NCBI RefSeq assembly: GCF_014650815.1 | Contig: NZ_BMVR01000012.1 | Location: 62,001 to 126,000, forward strand | DNA: 64,000 nucleotides | Reading direction: 5' to 3' | DNA from: Streptomyces flavofungini | GTDB lineage: Bacteria > Actinomycetota > Actinomycetes > Streptomycetales > Streptomycetaceae | Part shown: in pieces, positions 31,935 through 38,807 of the stretch | How positions within the stretch are numbered: the stretch's first letter is position 1 | How the letters are laid out: each line of letters begins with the position of its first letter | Made by a program: the position numbers and the translations under genes | The notes under the pieces: model-generated | Database searches by the model: none | What the model saw: the letters and a program-made list of their open reading frames with translations, nothing else | Told to the model about the DNA's origin: nothing

Positions 31935-32534
31935 TCAGCGGACCCGGTCGTACACCATGGCGATCTCCCCCAGCTCGCCCGCATCCTGCCGCGTGAGCTT
32001 CCACTGCGAACCGGGGAGGCCGTCGTCGAACAGCCGCCGCCCGCCCCCGGCGATCTCGGGGCAGACCAGCAGGTACAGCCGGTCGATCAGGTCGGCGGCG
32101 AGCAGTGCCTTGATGACGCTTGCGCTGCTGTTGACGAGGATGTCGCCGTCACCGGTGGACTTGAGCTCGGCGATGACGTCGGCGGCCGGGGCGTTCACGA
32201 CGCGGGTGCGTTCCCACGGGGCTTCGGTCAGGGTGGTCGACAGGACCACCTTCTCCGCGTCGACCAGCCACTTCGCGTAGCCGCGATCGCGCGGGTCGGC
32301 GTTCTCGTCCTCGGCGACGGTCGGCCAGTAGCCCAGGAATCCCTCGGCGTTGAGGCGACCGAGCAGGGCTGTCGTCGCGTTCTCCCAGATACGGGTGAGG
32401 TGGTCGCGGGCGACCTCGGTGGTCGCGTAGCGGATGATCGCGCCCATGTCGGCGGGGCCTCCGGGGCCGCTGTAGCGCCCGTCGAGGGTGAGGGCGATGT
32501 TCGCGGTGACCTTGCGGGCGGTGGAGTCGGTCAT
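31935..32534 (-). CDS. Dihydrofolate-reductase-family (RibD C-terminal-like) protein
   Basis: A 199-residue NADPH-binding-type protein. Features: VTANIALTLDGRYSG at the N-terminus, TTALLGRLNAEGFLGYWP, VVLSTTLTEAPWERTRVV, GDILVNSSASVIKALLAADLIDRLYLLVCPEIAGGGRRLFDDG. These match the YyaP/RibD-like group of DHFR-fold reductases rather than true folate DHFR. It starts 46 bases after the ArsR-SRPBCC gene and probably shares its promoter; this pairing is common in actinobacteria. Substrate unknown. Confidence 0.88.
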   Translation of the reverse strand: MTDSTARKVTANIALTLDGRYSGPGGPADMGAIIRYATTEVARDHLTRIWENATTALLGRLNAEGFLGYWPTVAEDENADPRDRGYAKWLVDAEKVVLSTTLTEAPWERTRVVNAPAADVIAELKSTGDGDILVNSSASVIKALLAADLIDRLYLLVCPEIAGGGRRLFDDGLPGSQWKLTRQDAGELGEIAMVYDRVR

Positions 32535-32580
32535 GGCTGCGTTTCCTCTTCCGTGTTCTCGGCCTGGGGTCGTTGTTCGT

Positions 32581-33405
32581 TCACCGGGACGTGCGGACGG
32601 CGTCGACGAGCTTGTCGAGGCTCTGCCCGAAGCCGATCTCGATGCCCGCGATGAAGTCGGCGGACTCGACCGTGCTGCCGCTGATCCGGTACTCGACGTC
32701 GAGGTCCGTGCCGGTGCCGGCGGGCCGGAGGCCGAAGTCGACGTGGGCGGTGAAGGCGGGGCTGCCGTCGGGAAGGCTCGGGGAGAGCCGGTAGGCGAGG
32801 CGTTCACCGGGGCGTACGTCGTCGACAACGCCTTCCCCGTGCCCGGCGACCAGGTCGGAGCCGTCGACGTCGTCGGTGTCGCGGTACTGCAGGACGATGC
32901 GGCCTCCCGGGCGCGCCTCGAAGACGAGCTCGGAGACGCGGAGGTCGTCGGGGGTCCACCAGCGGGCGAGCAGGGCCGGATCGGTCAGGTGGCGCCAGAT
33001 CAGGTCGGGGTGCCCCGTCAGCGACCGGTGGAACGTGAACGAGCGGCCGTCGGACCACCCCGGCTCCACCGCGGTGCGGCGCTCCGTGTCGAGGCTGACT
33101 CCGTAGCGGTCGTAGGTCTCGCGCGGGCCGCCCGCCTGGTCCGCGGTGTCGGCCAGCTGGTGGAGCGCGGCTGCCAGGTCCCGCAGGGGTGCGGACCGCA
33201 GTGCGTAGATGCGGCGCTGACCGGTGCGCTGCGACGTGACGATTCCGGCGCGCTCGAGATGCTGCAGGTGCTTGGTCGTCTGCGGCTGGCGCGCCTCGGC
33301 GAGCTGCGCGAGGACGCCGACCGGGCGGGGCCGCTCGGCCAGGAGGGCCACGAGCCGCCAGCGGGCCGGGTCGGCCAGTGCGGTGAGGAGTGCGTCTGCG
33401 TCCAT
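32581..33405 (-). CDS. ArsR-type HTH regulator fused to an SRPBCC (AHSA1) domain
   Basis: A 274-residue fusion. Residues 1-85 are an ArsR winged helix (LTALADPARWRLVALLAERP, QTTKHLQHLERAGIVTSQRTGQRRIYALR). Residues 125-274 are an AHSA1/START-like ligand-binding domain (HPDLIWRHLTDPALLARWW, GGRIVLQYRDTDD, GERLAYRLS, SLDKLVDAV). The fused pocket may sense a hydrophobic ligand in place of metal; no ArsR metal-site Cys is seen. It heads an operon with the DHFR-like gene. An inverted repeat TATTC-N8-GAATA (33415-33432) lies just upstream of its ATG and is a probable autoregulatory site. Confidence 0.9.
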   Translation of the reverse strand: MDADALLTALADPARWRLVALLAERPRPVGVLAQLAEARQPQTTKHLQHLERAGIVTSQRTGQRRIYALRSAPLRDLAAALHQLADTADQAGGPRETYDRYGVSLDTERRTAVEPGWSDGRSFTFHRSLTGHPDLIWRHLTDPALLARWWTPDDLRVSELVFEARPGGRIVLQYRDTDDVDGSDLVAGHGEGVVDDVRPGERLAYRLSPSLPDGSPAFTAHVDFGLRPAGTGTDLDVEYRISGSTVESADFIAGIEIGFGQSLDKLVDAVRTSR

Positions 33406-33414
33406 GAGGACCAG

Positions 33415-33432
33415 TATTCACTCATACGAATA
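33415..33432. promoter_or_regulatory. Candidate ArsR operator
   Basis: TATTC and GAATA flank an 8-base AT-rich centre, starting 10 bases upstream of the ArsR-SRPBCC start. AT-rich dyads of this size are common ArsR sites. Confidence 0.5.
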
Positions 33433-33830
33433 TTCGCGTCAAGGAATACCTTTGGACTGCCCGGCCTTGGCGTGTGTCAGAGATGACGACTTGGCCGGTG
33501 AGCGCCGCCCGGCCTCGTCGGCGCCGGAGGCGTGATCGATGTGCGACCACGTCAGGTCGACCACGCGCACGAGCTGGTCCGCCCTCGGAAGGCCCGCCCC
33601 GAGAGGAGTCAGACGGGGGTCCGCCCCGAGCCACTCAGCGCTCGGCCGCCACCCGCGCCCGATACCCGTGCTCGTCGTCCGACTCCCACGCCCCCGCGCA
33701 CCCCTTCCACTCGCTCCGCTGCTCACCGCTCGCCGGCACGCTGAGCCGGACGTCCGGGCTTCGGGACGGTCTTCACGGCGGTCTACGCGGCGGTCTACGC
33801 GGCGGTCTTCGCAGCAGGCCCTGGGCCCTG
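33433..33830. other. Intergenic region with 12-bp repeat
   Basis: About 400 bases without a confident gene, between the ArsR gene start and the 3' end of the sigma-CAP gene. It ends in a 12-bp tandem array (33778-33813). A minus-strand open stretch at about 33480-33650 has some protein-like composition, but no start signal and no family I recognise. Confidence 0.5.
33778..33813. repeat. 12-bp tandem repeat GCGGTCTACGCG x3
   Basis: Two perfect units (33778-33789, 33790-33801) and a third with two changes (33802-33813); a degenerate unit precedes them. It lies 18-53 bases past the stop codon of the sigma-CAP gene. Confidence 0.85.
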
Positions 33831-35672
33831 CTACCGCCCGAACACCTGGGTCCACGTCCAGTCCTTCTCGACCACGCCGACGCCCATGGTGGTCAGGCCG
33901 CAGTTGAGGATGTTCTCGCGGTGGCCCTGCGAGTTCATCCACGACCGCATCACGGAGTCGGGGGAATTCTGCCCGCGGGCGATGTTCTCGGCGCCGGGCG
34001 ACGGATAGCCCTGGGCCGTGGCCCGGTCGGCGAAGGAGCGGCCGTCCTGGCTGGTGTGGTCGAAGTAGCCGTTGGCGGACATGTCCTCGCTGTGGAGCTG
34101 GGCGGCGCGGGAGAGCCTGCCATCGAGCTTCACGGGGCGGCAACCGGCCTTGGCGCGCTCGGTGTTGACGAGGGCCAGGACCTTCTCGGCGGTGGTGTTC
34201 GCGGGTGCGGCCGTAGGGGCGGAGGGTGCGGTGGGCCTGGGCTTCGCGGTCTTCGTCTTGGACGGCTTCGGGGCGGGCTTCTTCGTGTGCGAGGGCTTGG
34301 GCTTGGGCGAGGGGGACTTGCTCGGCTTCGGCTTCGGCTTGCGCGACGGTGAGGGCGAGGCGGTGGGCGAGGGCGAGTCGTCGGATGCGGCGGACGGCTC
34401 GGGCTCGGTGTCGGCCGCGGAGGTCGACTTGTCGTCCTCTCCGTCGCCCGGCAGCAGGTTCAGGCTCGCCATGGTGCCGCCGGTGACGAGTACGGCGACC
34501 GCGGCCGCGAGGACGGTGGCGCGGCGCCGCCTGGTTATTCGGCCCTGGCGGCGGTGGCTACGACGGCCGGGGGACGGGCCGTCGCCCACCGGGGTGAGGA
34601 CGGTGGTGTCGCCGCCGGGCGGGCCGGAGCCGGTCGGCGGGCCGAGGTGGCCCGCCGGGGCGTCCGCGCCCGGGGGTACGCCCAGGCCGTCGTAACCGGG
34701 CGGGCCGAAGTCCGCGCCATGCGCGAAGTCCGCACCGTGGGCCAAGTCCGGGCCGTGACCCAAGTCCGGGCCGTGACCGAAATCCGCCCCCTGGGCGACA
34801 TCCGAGCCATGCGCCAAATCCGACCCGTACGCGACATCCGTACCGTGCCCGACCCCCACCCCGGACGCCCCGCCCCGCCCCAACGCGGCCAGCCCCGCAA
34901 GCCCGGCCAGCGCCGTCGGAACCAAGCCGAGACCCACCAGCAGCCCCTCGGCAGGCACCAGCCCCGTCTCGTACCCGGAGCAGGCCGCGCAGTCCCGCAC
35001 ATGCCGTGCGATCCGCTTGCGCCACAGCCCCGACGGATGCCCGTCCCACACCCCGAGCACCGGCTCCAGGCCGGCGCACATCGGCTGCGCGGACAGCGCC
35101 CGCACCACGAGCCGGGCGGTCTCCAGCTGCGCCTTCATCCGCTGCACGCGCACCGCGGTGTGCTGCGGCGACAGGCACATGGCGGTGGCCACGTCGCTGC
35201 GGTTCAGCTCGCCCGCGGCCTCCAGCCACCACAGCGAGAGCAGCGCGCGGTCGTCGGTGTCCAGCCAGCGGGTGGCCTCCGCCGCTTCCCGCCGCTGGCC
35301 CTCAAGCCCTAGGCGCAGGATCGTGAGGTCCACGAAGTCGGCGCCCGGATCGGCCACGTCGTGGGCGTCCTGCAGACCGGACCCGACGGGTGCGGCCTGC
35401 TGCTTGTGCCAGTGGCCGCGGATCTGGTTCATCGTGATGGCCACCAGCCAGGACCGGAAGCTGCCCGGGTCCTGGAGCGAACCGAGCGCGCCGAGCGCGC
35501 GGATCATCGTCTCCTGCACCACGTCGTCGACGTCCGCGTGCCCGTTCAGCGCCCGGCCCACGATGTTGTACACCAGCGGCAGATACTCGGTGACCAGCTC
35601 GTCCTGCGCCCAGAGGGCACCCTGCTGCGCCGCCTCGATCACCGCGGCATGGTGCTCCCCAGTCGCTGCCAC
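33831..35672 (-). CDS. ECF-type sigma factor fused to a transmembrane segment and extracellular CAP domain
   Basis: A 613-residue multidomain protein. Residues 25-92 are sigma region 2 (PLVYNIVGRALNGHADVDDVVQET, FRSWLVAITMNQIRGHW) and 130-185 region 4 (LNRSDVATAMCLSPQHTAVRVQRMK; printed here in part). Residues 210-240 carry an anti-sigma-like HxxxCxxC (HVRDCAAC). Residues 272-326 are a six-residue repeat rich in HGxD. Arg-rich RRHRRQ-type residues precede one membrane helix (about 383-405), then a P/K/S linker and a CAP domain from about 497 (LVNTERAKAGC, GAENIARG, WMNSQGHRENILN). The GTG at 35672 follows AAAGGACG. A sigma factor tied to an exported domain implies signal transfer across the membrane, perhaps by proteolysis. 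Confidence 0.85.
   Translation of the reverse strand: MAATGEHHAAVIEAAQQGALWAQDELVTEYLPLVYNIVGRALNGHADVDDVVQETMIRALGALGSLQDPGSFRSWLVAITMNQIRGHWHKQQAAPVGSGLQDAHDVADPGADFVDLTILRLGLEGQRREAAEATRWLDTDDRALLSLWWLEAAGELNRSDVATAMCLSPQHTAVRVQRMKAQLETARLVVRALSAQPMCAGLEPVLGVWDGHPSGLWRKRIARHVRDCAACSGYETGLVPAEGLLVGLGLVPTALAGLAGLAALGRGGASGVGVGHGTDVAYGSDLAHGSDVAQGADFGHGPDLGHGPDLAHGADFAHGADFGPPGYDGLGVPPGADAPAGHLGPPTGSGPPGGDTTVLTPVGDGPSPGRRSHRRQGRITRRRRATVLAAAVAVLVTGGTMASLNLLPGDGEDDKSTSAADTEPEPSAASDDSPSPTASPSPSRKPKPKPSKSPSPKPKPSHTKKPAPKPSKTKTAKPRPTAPSAPTAAPANTTAEKVLALVNTERAKAGCRPVKLDGRLSRAAQLHSEDMSANGYFDHTSQDGRSFADRATAQGYPSPGAENIARGQNSPDSVMRSWMNSQGHRENILNCGLTTMGVGVVEKDWTWTQVFGR
34695..34855. repeat. Coding minisatellite (18-bp units) in the sigma-CAP gene
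   Basis: About nine degenerate 18-bp units encode (H/Y/Q)G(S/A/P/T)D(L/V/F)(A/G) hexapeptides between the sigma and membrane parts of the fusion protein. Copy number probably varies between strains. Confidence 0.8.
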
Positions 35673-35813
35673 AGCCGTCCACGTCCTTTCCCGGTCCCAC
35701 GCATTGTCCGTCCGACACAAGGGAGACCTCGGACCGGGTGCGGGATAACGGAAAACGGGGCGGCAATCCGATGCGACGGCGACGGGGACATGCCCGGAAC
35801 GCCCGGGCACGGC

Positions 35814-36172
35814 TCAGTCCGCCGTGGACGCCAGGCGGCAACCGACACCGAACGCGCAGGGCTCGAGCCGGATCGTGGCGGGCGTTGCCAAGGCTGTCGG
35901 CTCACTGACCTGCGTTGCCCAGCCGCCCGGTCCGGTCCCGGTGAGCGTGCGCGCCGCCGGTTCGAGCAGTGCCAAGCTCCGCTGTCGCGCGTCGAGGGCG
36001 CCGCTTGCCACGCCCCGCCGAGACCGGGCGTGGCCAAGTCGGCAGGGAACCCGACCAGGCCCGTGCGCGCGTAGAGCACCAGATGCAGCAACGAGATGTC
36101 GCTGTAGCCGAGCATCGGCTTGGGGTCGGCGGCGACCGCCTCGACGTCGATCAGGTCGAGGTGGCCGAGCAA
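35814..36172 (-). pseudogene. LD-carboxypeptidase (peptidase S66, MccF/LdcA-like) remnant
   Basis: A minus-strand frame reads LGHLDLIDVEAVAADPKPML then GYSDISLLHLVLYARTGLV and LATPGLGGAWQAAPSTRD, the middle of an S66 LD-carboxypeptidase (DPKPxxGYSDIxxLH motif). After STRD the frame is lost; a second frame continues as LALLEPAARTLTGTGPGG and WATQVSEPTALATP to a stop near 35814. The N-terminal third with the catalytic Ser is absent and no start signal precedes the fragment. It is therefore truncated and frameshifted. Only about 120 of some 300 residues remain. Confidence 0.65.
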
Positions 36173-36476
36173 GGGTCACCGAGGCCGTATCACGACACCC
36201 TCAGCAGCACGCGACACCTTTACCGACCGACCCCCGGCGTGCCCTGCCCGCAGACCCGAGCCGCTCCCCTGCCTCTACCTCGCGAAGCTGCGGTCGGCGC
36301 CGCCCGAGGACGCACGCACCACCGTGTGGGCGCGTCCTCGGGCGGCGTTGCCGCGCACCGACCCGTGGTCTCCGCGATACGGGTCGAAAGAGCGTGCCGA
36401 GCTGATCAGGCGACAGACCCGCGGACGCGCCGGCTACTCACTGCTCCGCCCCGGCGTCCGCCGCGGCCCCCGGCCG
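36173..36476. other. Intergenic region with two hairpins
   Basis: No gene is supported. It holds the 16-bp stem at 36298-36347 and a second dyad CGACCCGT/ACGGGTCG (36359-36366 and 36379-36386, 12-base loop), both downstream of the sugar-binding protein gene. Confidence 0.6.
36298..36347 (-). terminator. Terminator hairpin downstream of the sugar-binding protein gene
   Basis: CGCCGCCCGAGGACGC (36298-36313) and GCGTCCTCGGGCGGCG (36332-36347) form a perfect 16-bp stem with an 18-base loop, 130 bases past the stop of the minus-strand gene. Confidence 0.75.
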
Positions 36477-37532
36477 TCACTGGTCATCGTCGTGGAACAT
36501 CCCGACGTTCTCCTTGGTCACCAGCGGAGCCGACAGCTGGTCCTCAAGCATCCCGTTCGGCAGCCGCACGATGGTCGAGCCGTGGTCGGTGGGGCCGGGC
36601 TTGAACTTCTCGCCGTTCATCGCGGCCTTGATGTAGAACATGCCGTACTTGGCGTACGCGTCGGCGGGCTGCGAGACGGTCGCGTCGATCTGGCCCTTGC
36701 GGATCGCCTTGAACTCCTGCGGGATGCCGTCGTTCGACACGATCGTGATGTGGTCCTTCGTGCCCGCCGGCTTCAGCATGCCCTTGGACTTGAGGGTCTG
36801 GATCGTCGGCGCGAGGTAGACGCCGCCCGCCTGCATGTAGATGCCCTTGATGTCCGGGTTGGAGTTGAGGAGGGTGTCGAGCTTGGACGCGGCGGTGTCG
36901 GACTCCCACTTGGCGGGAATCTCCAGCACCTTCACCTTGGGGTACTTGTCCTTCATGCACGCGCGGAAGGCCTTGGAGCGGTCGCGGCCGTTCACGGAGG
37001 CGAGATCGCCCATGATCTGGACGACCTTCCCGGTCTTGATCTCGTCGCCGAGGTAGTCACAGGCCTTCTGTCCGTACGCGACGTTGTTCGCACGCACGAC
37101 CATCGCGACCTTGCCCTTCTCGGGCGCCACGTCGACGGCCACCACGGGCACGCCCTTGCGCTCGGCCTGGTCGAGACCGGCGGAGATCGCGGCGCTGTCG
37201 ATCGGGGCCACGACCAGGCCCTTCACACCCTGGTTGAGCTGGTTGTTGATGTCGGTGATCTGCTGTGCCGGATCACTGTTGGAGTTGACGGTCTTGAGCG
37301 CGTCGACATCCTCGGACTTCGCCATCTTCGGCACGTAGTCGTTGTACGACTGCCAGAACGGCGAGGTCAGCAGCGGCAGGATCACGCCCACCTTCCCCTC
37401 ACCGCCCGCCTTGCCACCGGATCCCCCGGCATCGTTCGTACTGCCGCAGGCCGAGAGCGTCAGGGCGGCACTGGCGCCAACTGCCGCCACGCGCACTGCC
37501 CGTGCTCTGGTCCTGAGGGTTGTTCTGGCCAC
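36477..37532 (-). CDS. Sugar ABC transporter substrate-binding lipoprotein (ribose/galactose type), orphan
   Basis: A 351-residue family-4 periplasmic-binding-like protein. The signal peptide ends in lipobox LSAC (about residue 29). Features: VGVILPLLTSPFWQSYNDYV, INNQLNQGVKGLVVAPIDSAA, GVPVVAVDV, NVAYGQKACDYL, VSNDGIPQEFKAIRKGQIDATVSQ-type block and DAYAKYGM. It binds a pentose or hexose for an RbsAC-type importer, yet no ATPase or permease gene adjoins it in this window. It is divergent from a GntR regulator and 1.3 kb from a GH35 beta-galactosidase, so galactose uptake or sensing is conceivable. Confidence 0.9.
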   Translation of the reverse strand: MARTTLRTRARAVRVAAVGASAALTLSACGSTNDAGGSGGKAGGEGKVGVILPLLTSPFWQSYNDYVPKMAKSEDVDALKTVNSNSDPAQQITDINNQLNQGVKGLVVAPIDSAAISAGLDQAERKGVPVVAVDVAPEKGKVAMVVRANNVAYGQKACDYLGDEIKTGKVVQIMGDLASVNGRDRSKAFRACMKDKYPKVKVLEIPAKWESDTAASKLDTLLNSNPDIKGIYMQAGGVYLAPTIQTLKSKGMLKPAGTKDHITIVSNDGIPQEFKAIRKGQIDATVSQPADAYAKYGMFYIKAAMNGEKFKPGPTDHGSTIVRLPNGMLEDQLSAPLVTKENVGMFHDDDQ

Positions 37533-37604
37533 GTATCGGCTCCATACAAGTGGGGAGGTGAACAGCTCCGACGTCCTGCCGCCGGTGGCACTGAATGAAC
37601 ATCA

Positions 37605-37677
37605 GATCACTCGGCGGAGTCAATGGCCCAGAACGACTGATCTTCGTCGTAAGCCCGGTCATTGGTCTGATCACTCG
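37605..37677. promoter_or_regulatory. Repeated half-site in the divergent sugar-binding/GntR promoter region
   Basis: GATCACTCG occurs at 37605-37613 and 37669-37677. The second copy is part of TTGGTCTGATCAC, which resembles FadR-subfamily GntR operators (TxGTxxxACxA). The same GGTCTGATCA decamer recurs at 41184-41193 upstream of the PhoX-like gene. Candidate sites for the GntR protein encoded at 37718. Confidence 0.4.
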
Positions 37678-37717
37678 CGCGGTTAGACTCTGGCGCACCG
37701 GACTTGGAGGAACCGCT

Positions 37718-38437
37718 GTGGAAGATCTGGACGCGCGCACCGCCCCGCCGAAGGGCACCGTGACACAGCGCGTCATCGACCAGATCAAGGCCATGATCGC
37801 CGAGGGGCTTCTCGGTCCCGGCCAACGGCTGCCCACCGAACGCGATTTGGCCGCCCAGCTGGGCGTATCCCGCAGTTCGATGCGCGAGGCCGTCCGCGCG
37901 CTGACCTTCATGGGCGCCCTTGAGTCCCGGCACGGGTCAGGGGTGTACGTCACCCAGCTCGCCGCCGGTGACCTCCTGGAGTCCTTCGGTGTCGTCGCCG
38001 ACCTCTCCCGCGGACCACAGCTGGTCGAACTCCTCGAAGTGCGCAAGGTCCTGGAGTCCACCACGACCGCGCTGGCCGCCGCCCGCATCGACGCCGGCCA
38101 ACTCGCCGAGGTCGAACAGCACCTGCTGGCCATGGAGTCCACCGACGACACCGAGGAGATCCTCGCCCACGACCTCGCCTTCCACCGGGCCATCAACTAC
38201 GCCGCGGGCAACGACACCATGGCCGCCGTCCTCGACGGCCTGTCCTCCCGTACCTTCCGCGCCCGGGTGTGGCGCGGCTACCAGGAAGAGGGCGCGATCG
38301 ACCGCACACGCCGCGAACACCGCCGCATCCACCGGGCGTTGGTCGCCCGGGACCCGGAGTCGGCGCGGATCGCGGCGGCGGCGCACGTCGGCGAGGTCGA
38401 GCAGTGGCTGCGAGAACGGCTGGCCGAGAGTCAGTGA
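37718..38437 (+). CDS. GntR family regulator, FadR subfamily
   Basis: A 239-residue regulator starting at a GTG with GGAGG 7 bases upstream. The winged helix (residues 20-80) shows LLGPGQRLPTERDLAAQLGVSRSS-type signature and ALESRHGSGVYV; the all-helical FCD ligand domain has VRKVLESTTTALAA, DLAFHRAINYAAGN and EHRRIHRALVARD, whose Asp/His residues bind a metal in FadR-type sensors. Effectors are usually sugar acids or organic acids. It probably controls the divergent sugar-binding protein gene and possibly the downstream GH35 gene. Confidence 0.92.
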   Translation: MEDLDARTAPPKGTVTQRVIDQIKAMIAEGLLGPGQRLPTERDLAAQLGVSRSSMREAVRALTFMGALESRHGSGVYVTQLAAGDLLESFGVVADLSRGPQLVELLEVRKVLESTTTALAAARIDAGQLAEVEQHLLAMESTDDTEEILAHDLAFHRAINYAAGNDTMAAVLDGLSSRTFRARVWRGYQEEGAIDRTRREHRRIHRALVARDPESARIAAAAHVGEVEQWLRERLAESQ

Positions 38438-38519
38438 AGTGCGGCAGGCCGACCGCGAGTCACTGAAGTCCGCGCCCGCACGGAGAGCACGGGCATAGCC
38501 CAACCCGTCAAGCGCCATG

Positions 38520-38547
38520 CGGCGAGCGGCGAGCGGCGAGCGGCGAG
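38520..38547. repeat. Heptanucleotide tandem repeat CGGCGAG x4
   Basis: Four perfect 7-bp units between the GntR gene and the GH35 promoter. It is similar in period to GCCCTCA x8 at 18735. Confidence 0.9.
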
Positions 38548-38651
38548 CAATGAAAGACCCCCACAGGCGCGCGAGTTGGCACACCGGGCCACGCCACCCC
38601 ATGCCCGCCTGTCGGTTCAGGATTGAAATTGCTGGATCCTGTCCGTTCCTG

Positions 38652-38680
38652 TTGACATGTGCGCGGTCGAGTCCTAGGAA
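38652..38680 (+). promoter_or_regulatory. Promoter of the GH35 beta-galactosidase gene
   Basis: TTGACA (38652-38657) and TAGGAA (38675-38680) with exactly 17 bases between match the Streptomyces vegetative promoter consensus. The leader would be about 120 bases. Confidence 0.65.
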
Positions 38681-38807
38681 CGTAGGGGCTTTCCGCCCCG
38701 CGCTCTCCCGCCCTGCCCTGTCCCACGCGCCCCCACAGCAACGCGCCCTCCTGGACGCGGAGTTCGGCACGCGCCCAGCGACTCCTCCTCAGTCTGGAGC
38801 ACCCCCC

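Larger units (their letters stand above)
38438..38807. other. Intergenic region upstream of the GH35 gene
   Basis: 370 bases holding a CGGCGAG x4 array (38520-38547) and a textbook promoter at 38652-38680. An in-frame ATG at 38517 would place the repeat inside an N-terminal extension, but no ribosome site supports it. Confidence 0.6.

Noticed and set aside
33480..33650. Minus-strand open stretch with protein-like segment (LTPLGAGLPRADQLVRVV) downstream of the sigma-CAP gene
   Set aside because: No start codon with a ribosome site and no recognisable family. It could be a gene fragment but cannot be supported.
38517..38807. Start of the GH35 protein at ATG 38517
   Set aside because: It would add 97 low-complexity residues before a clear Tat signal and would lie upstream of the TTGACA/TAGGAA promoter.
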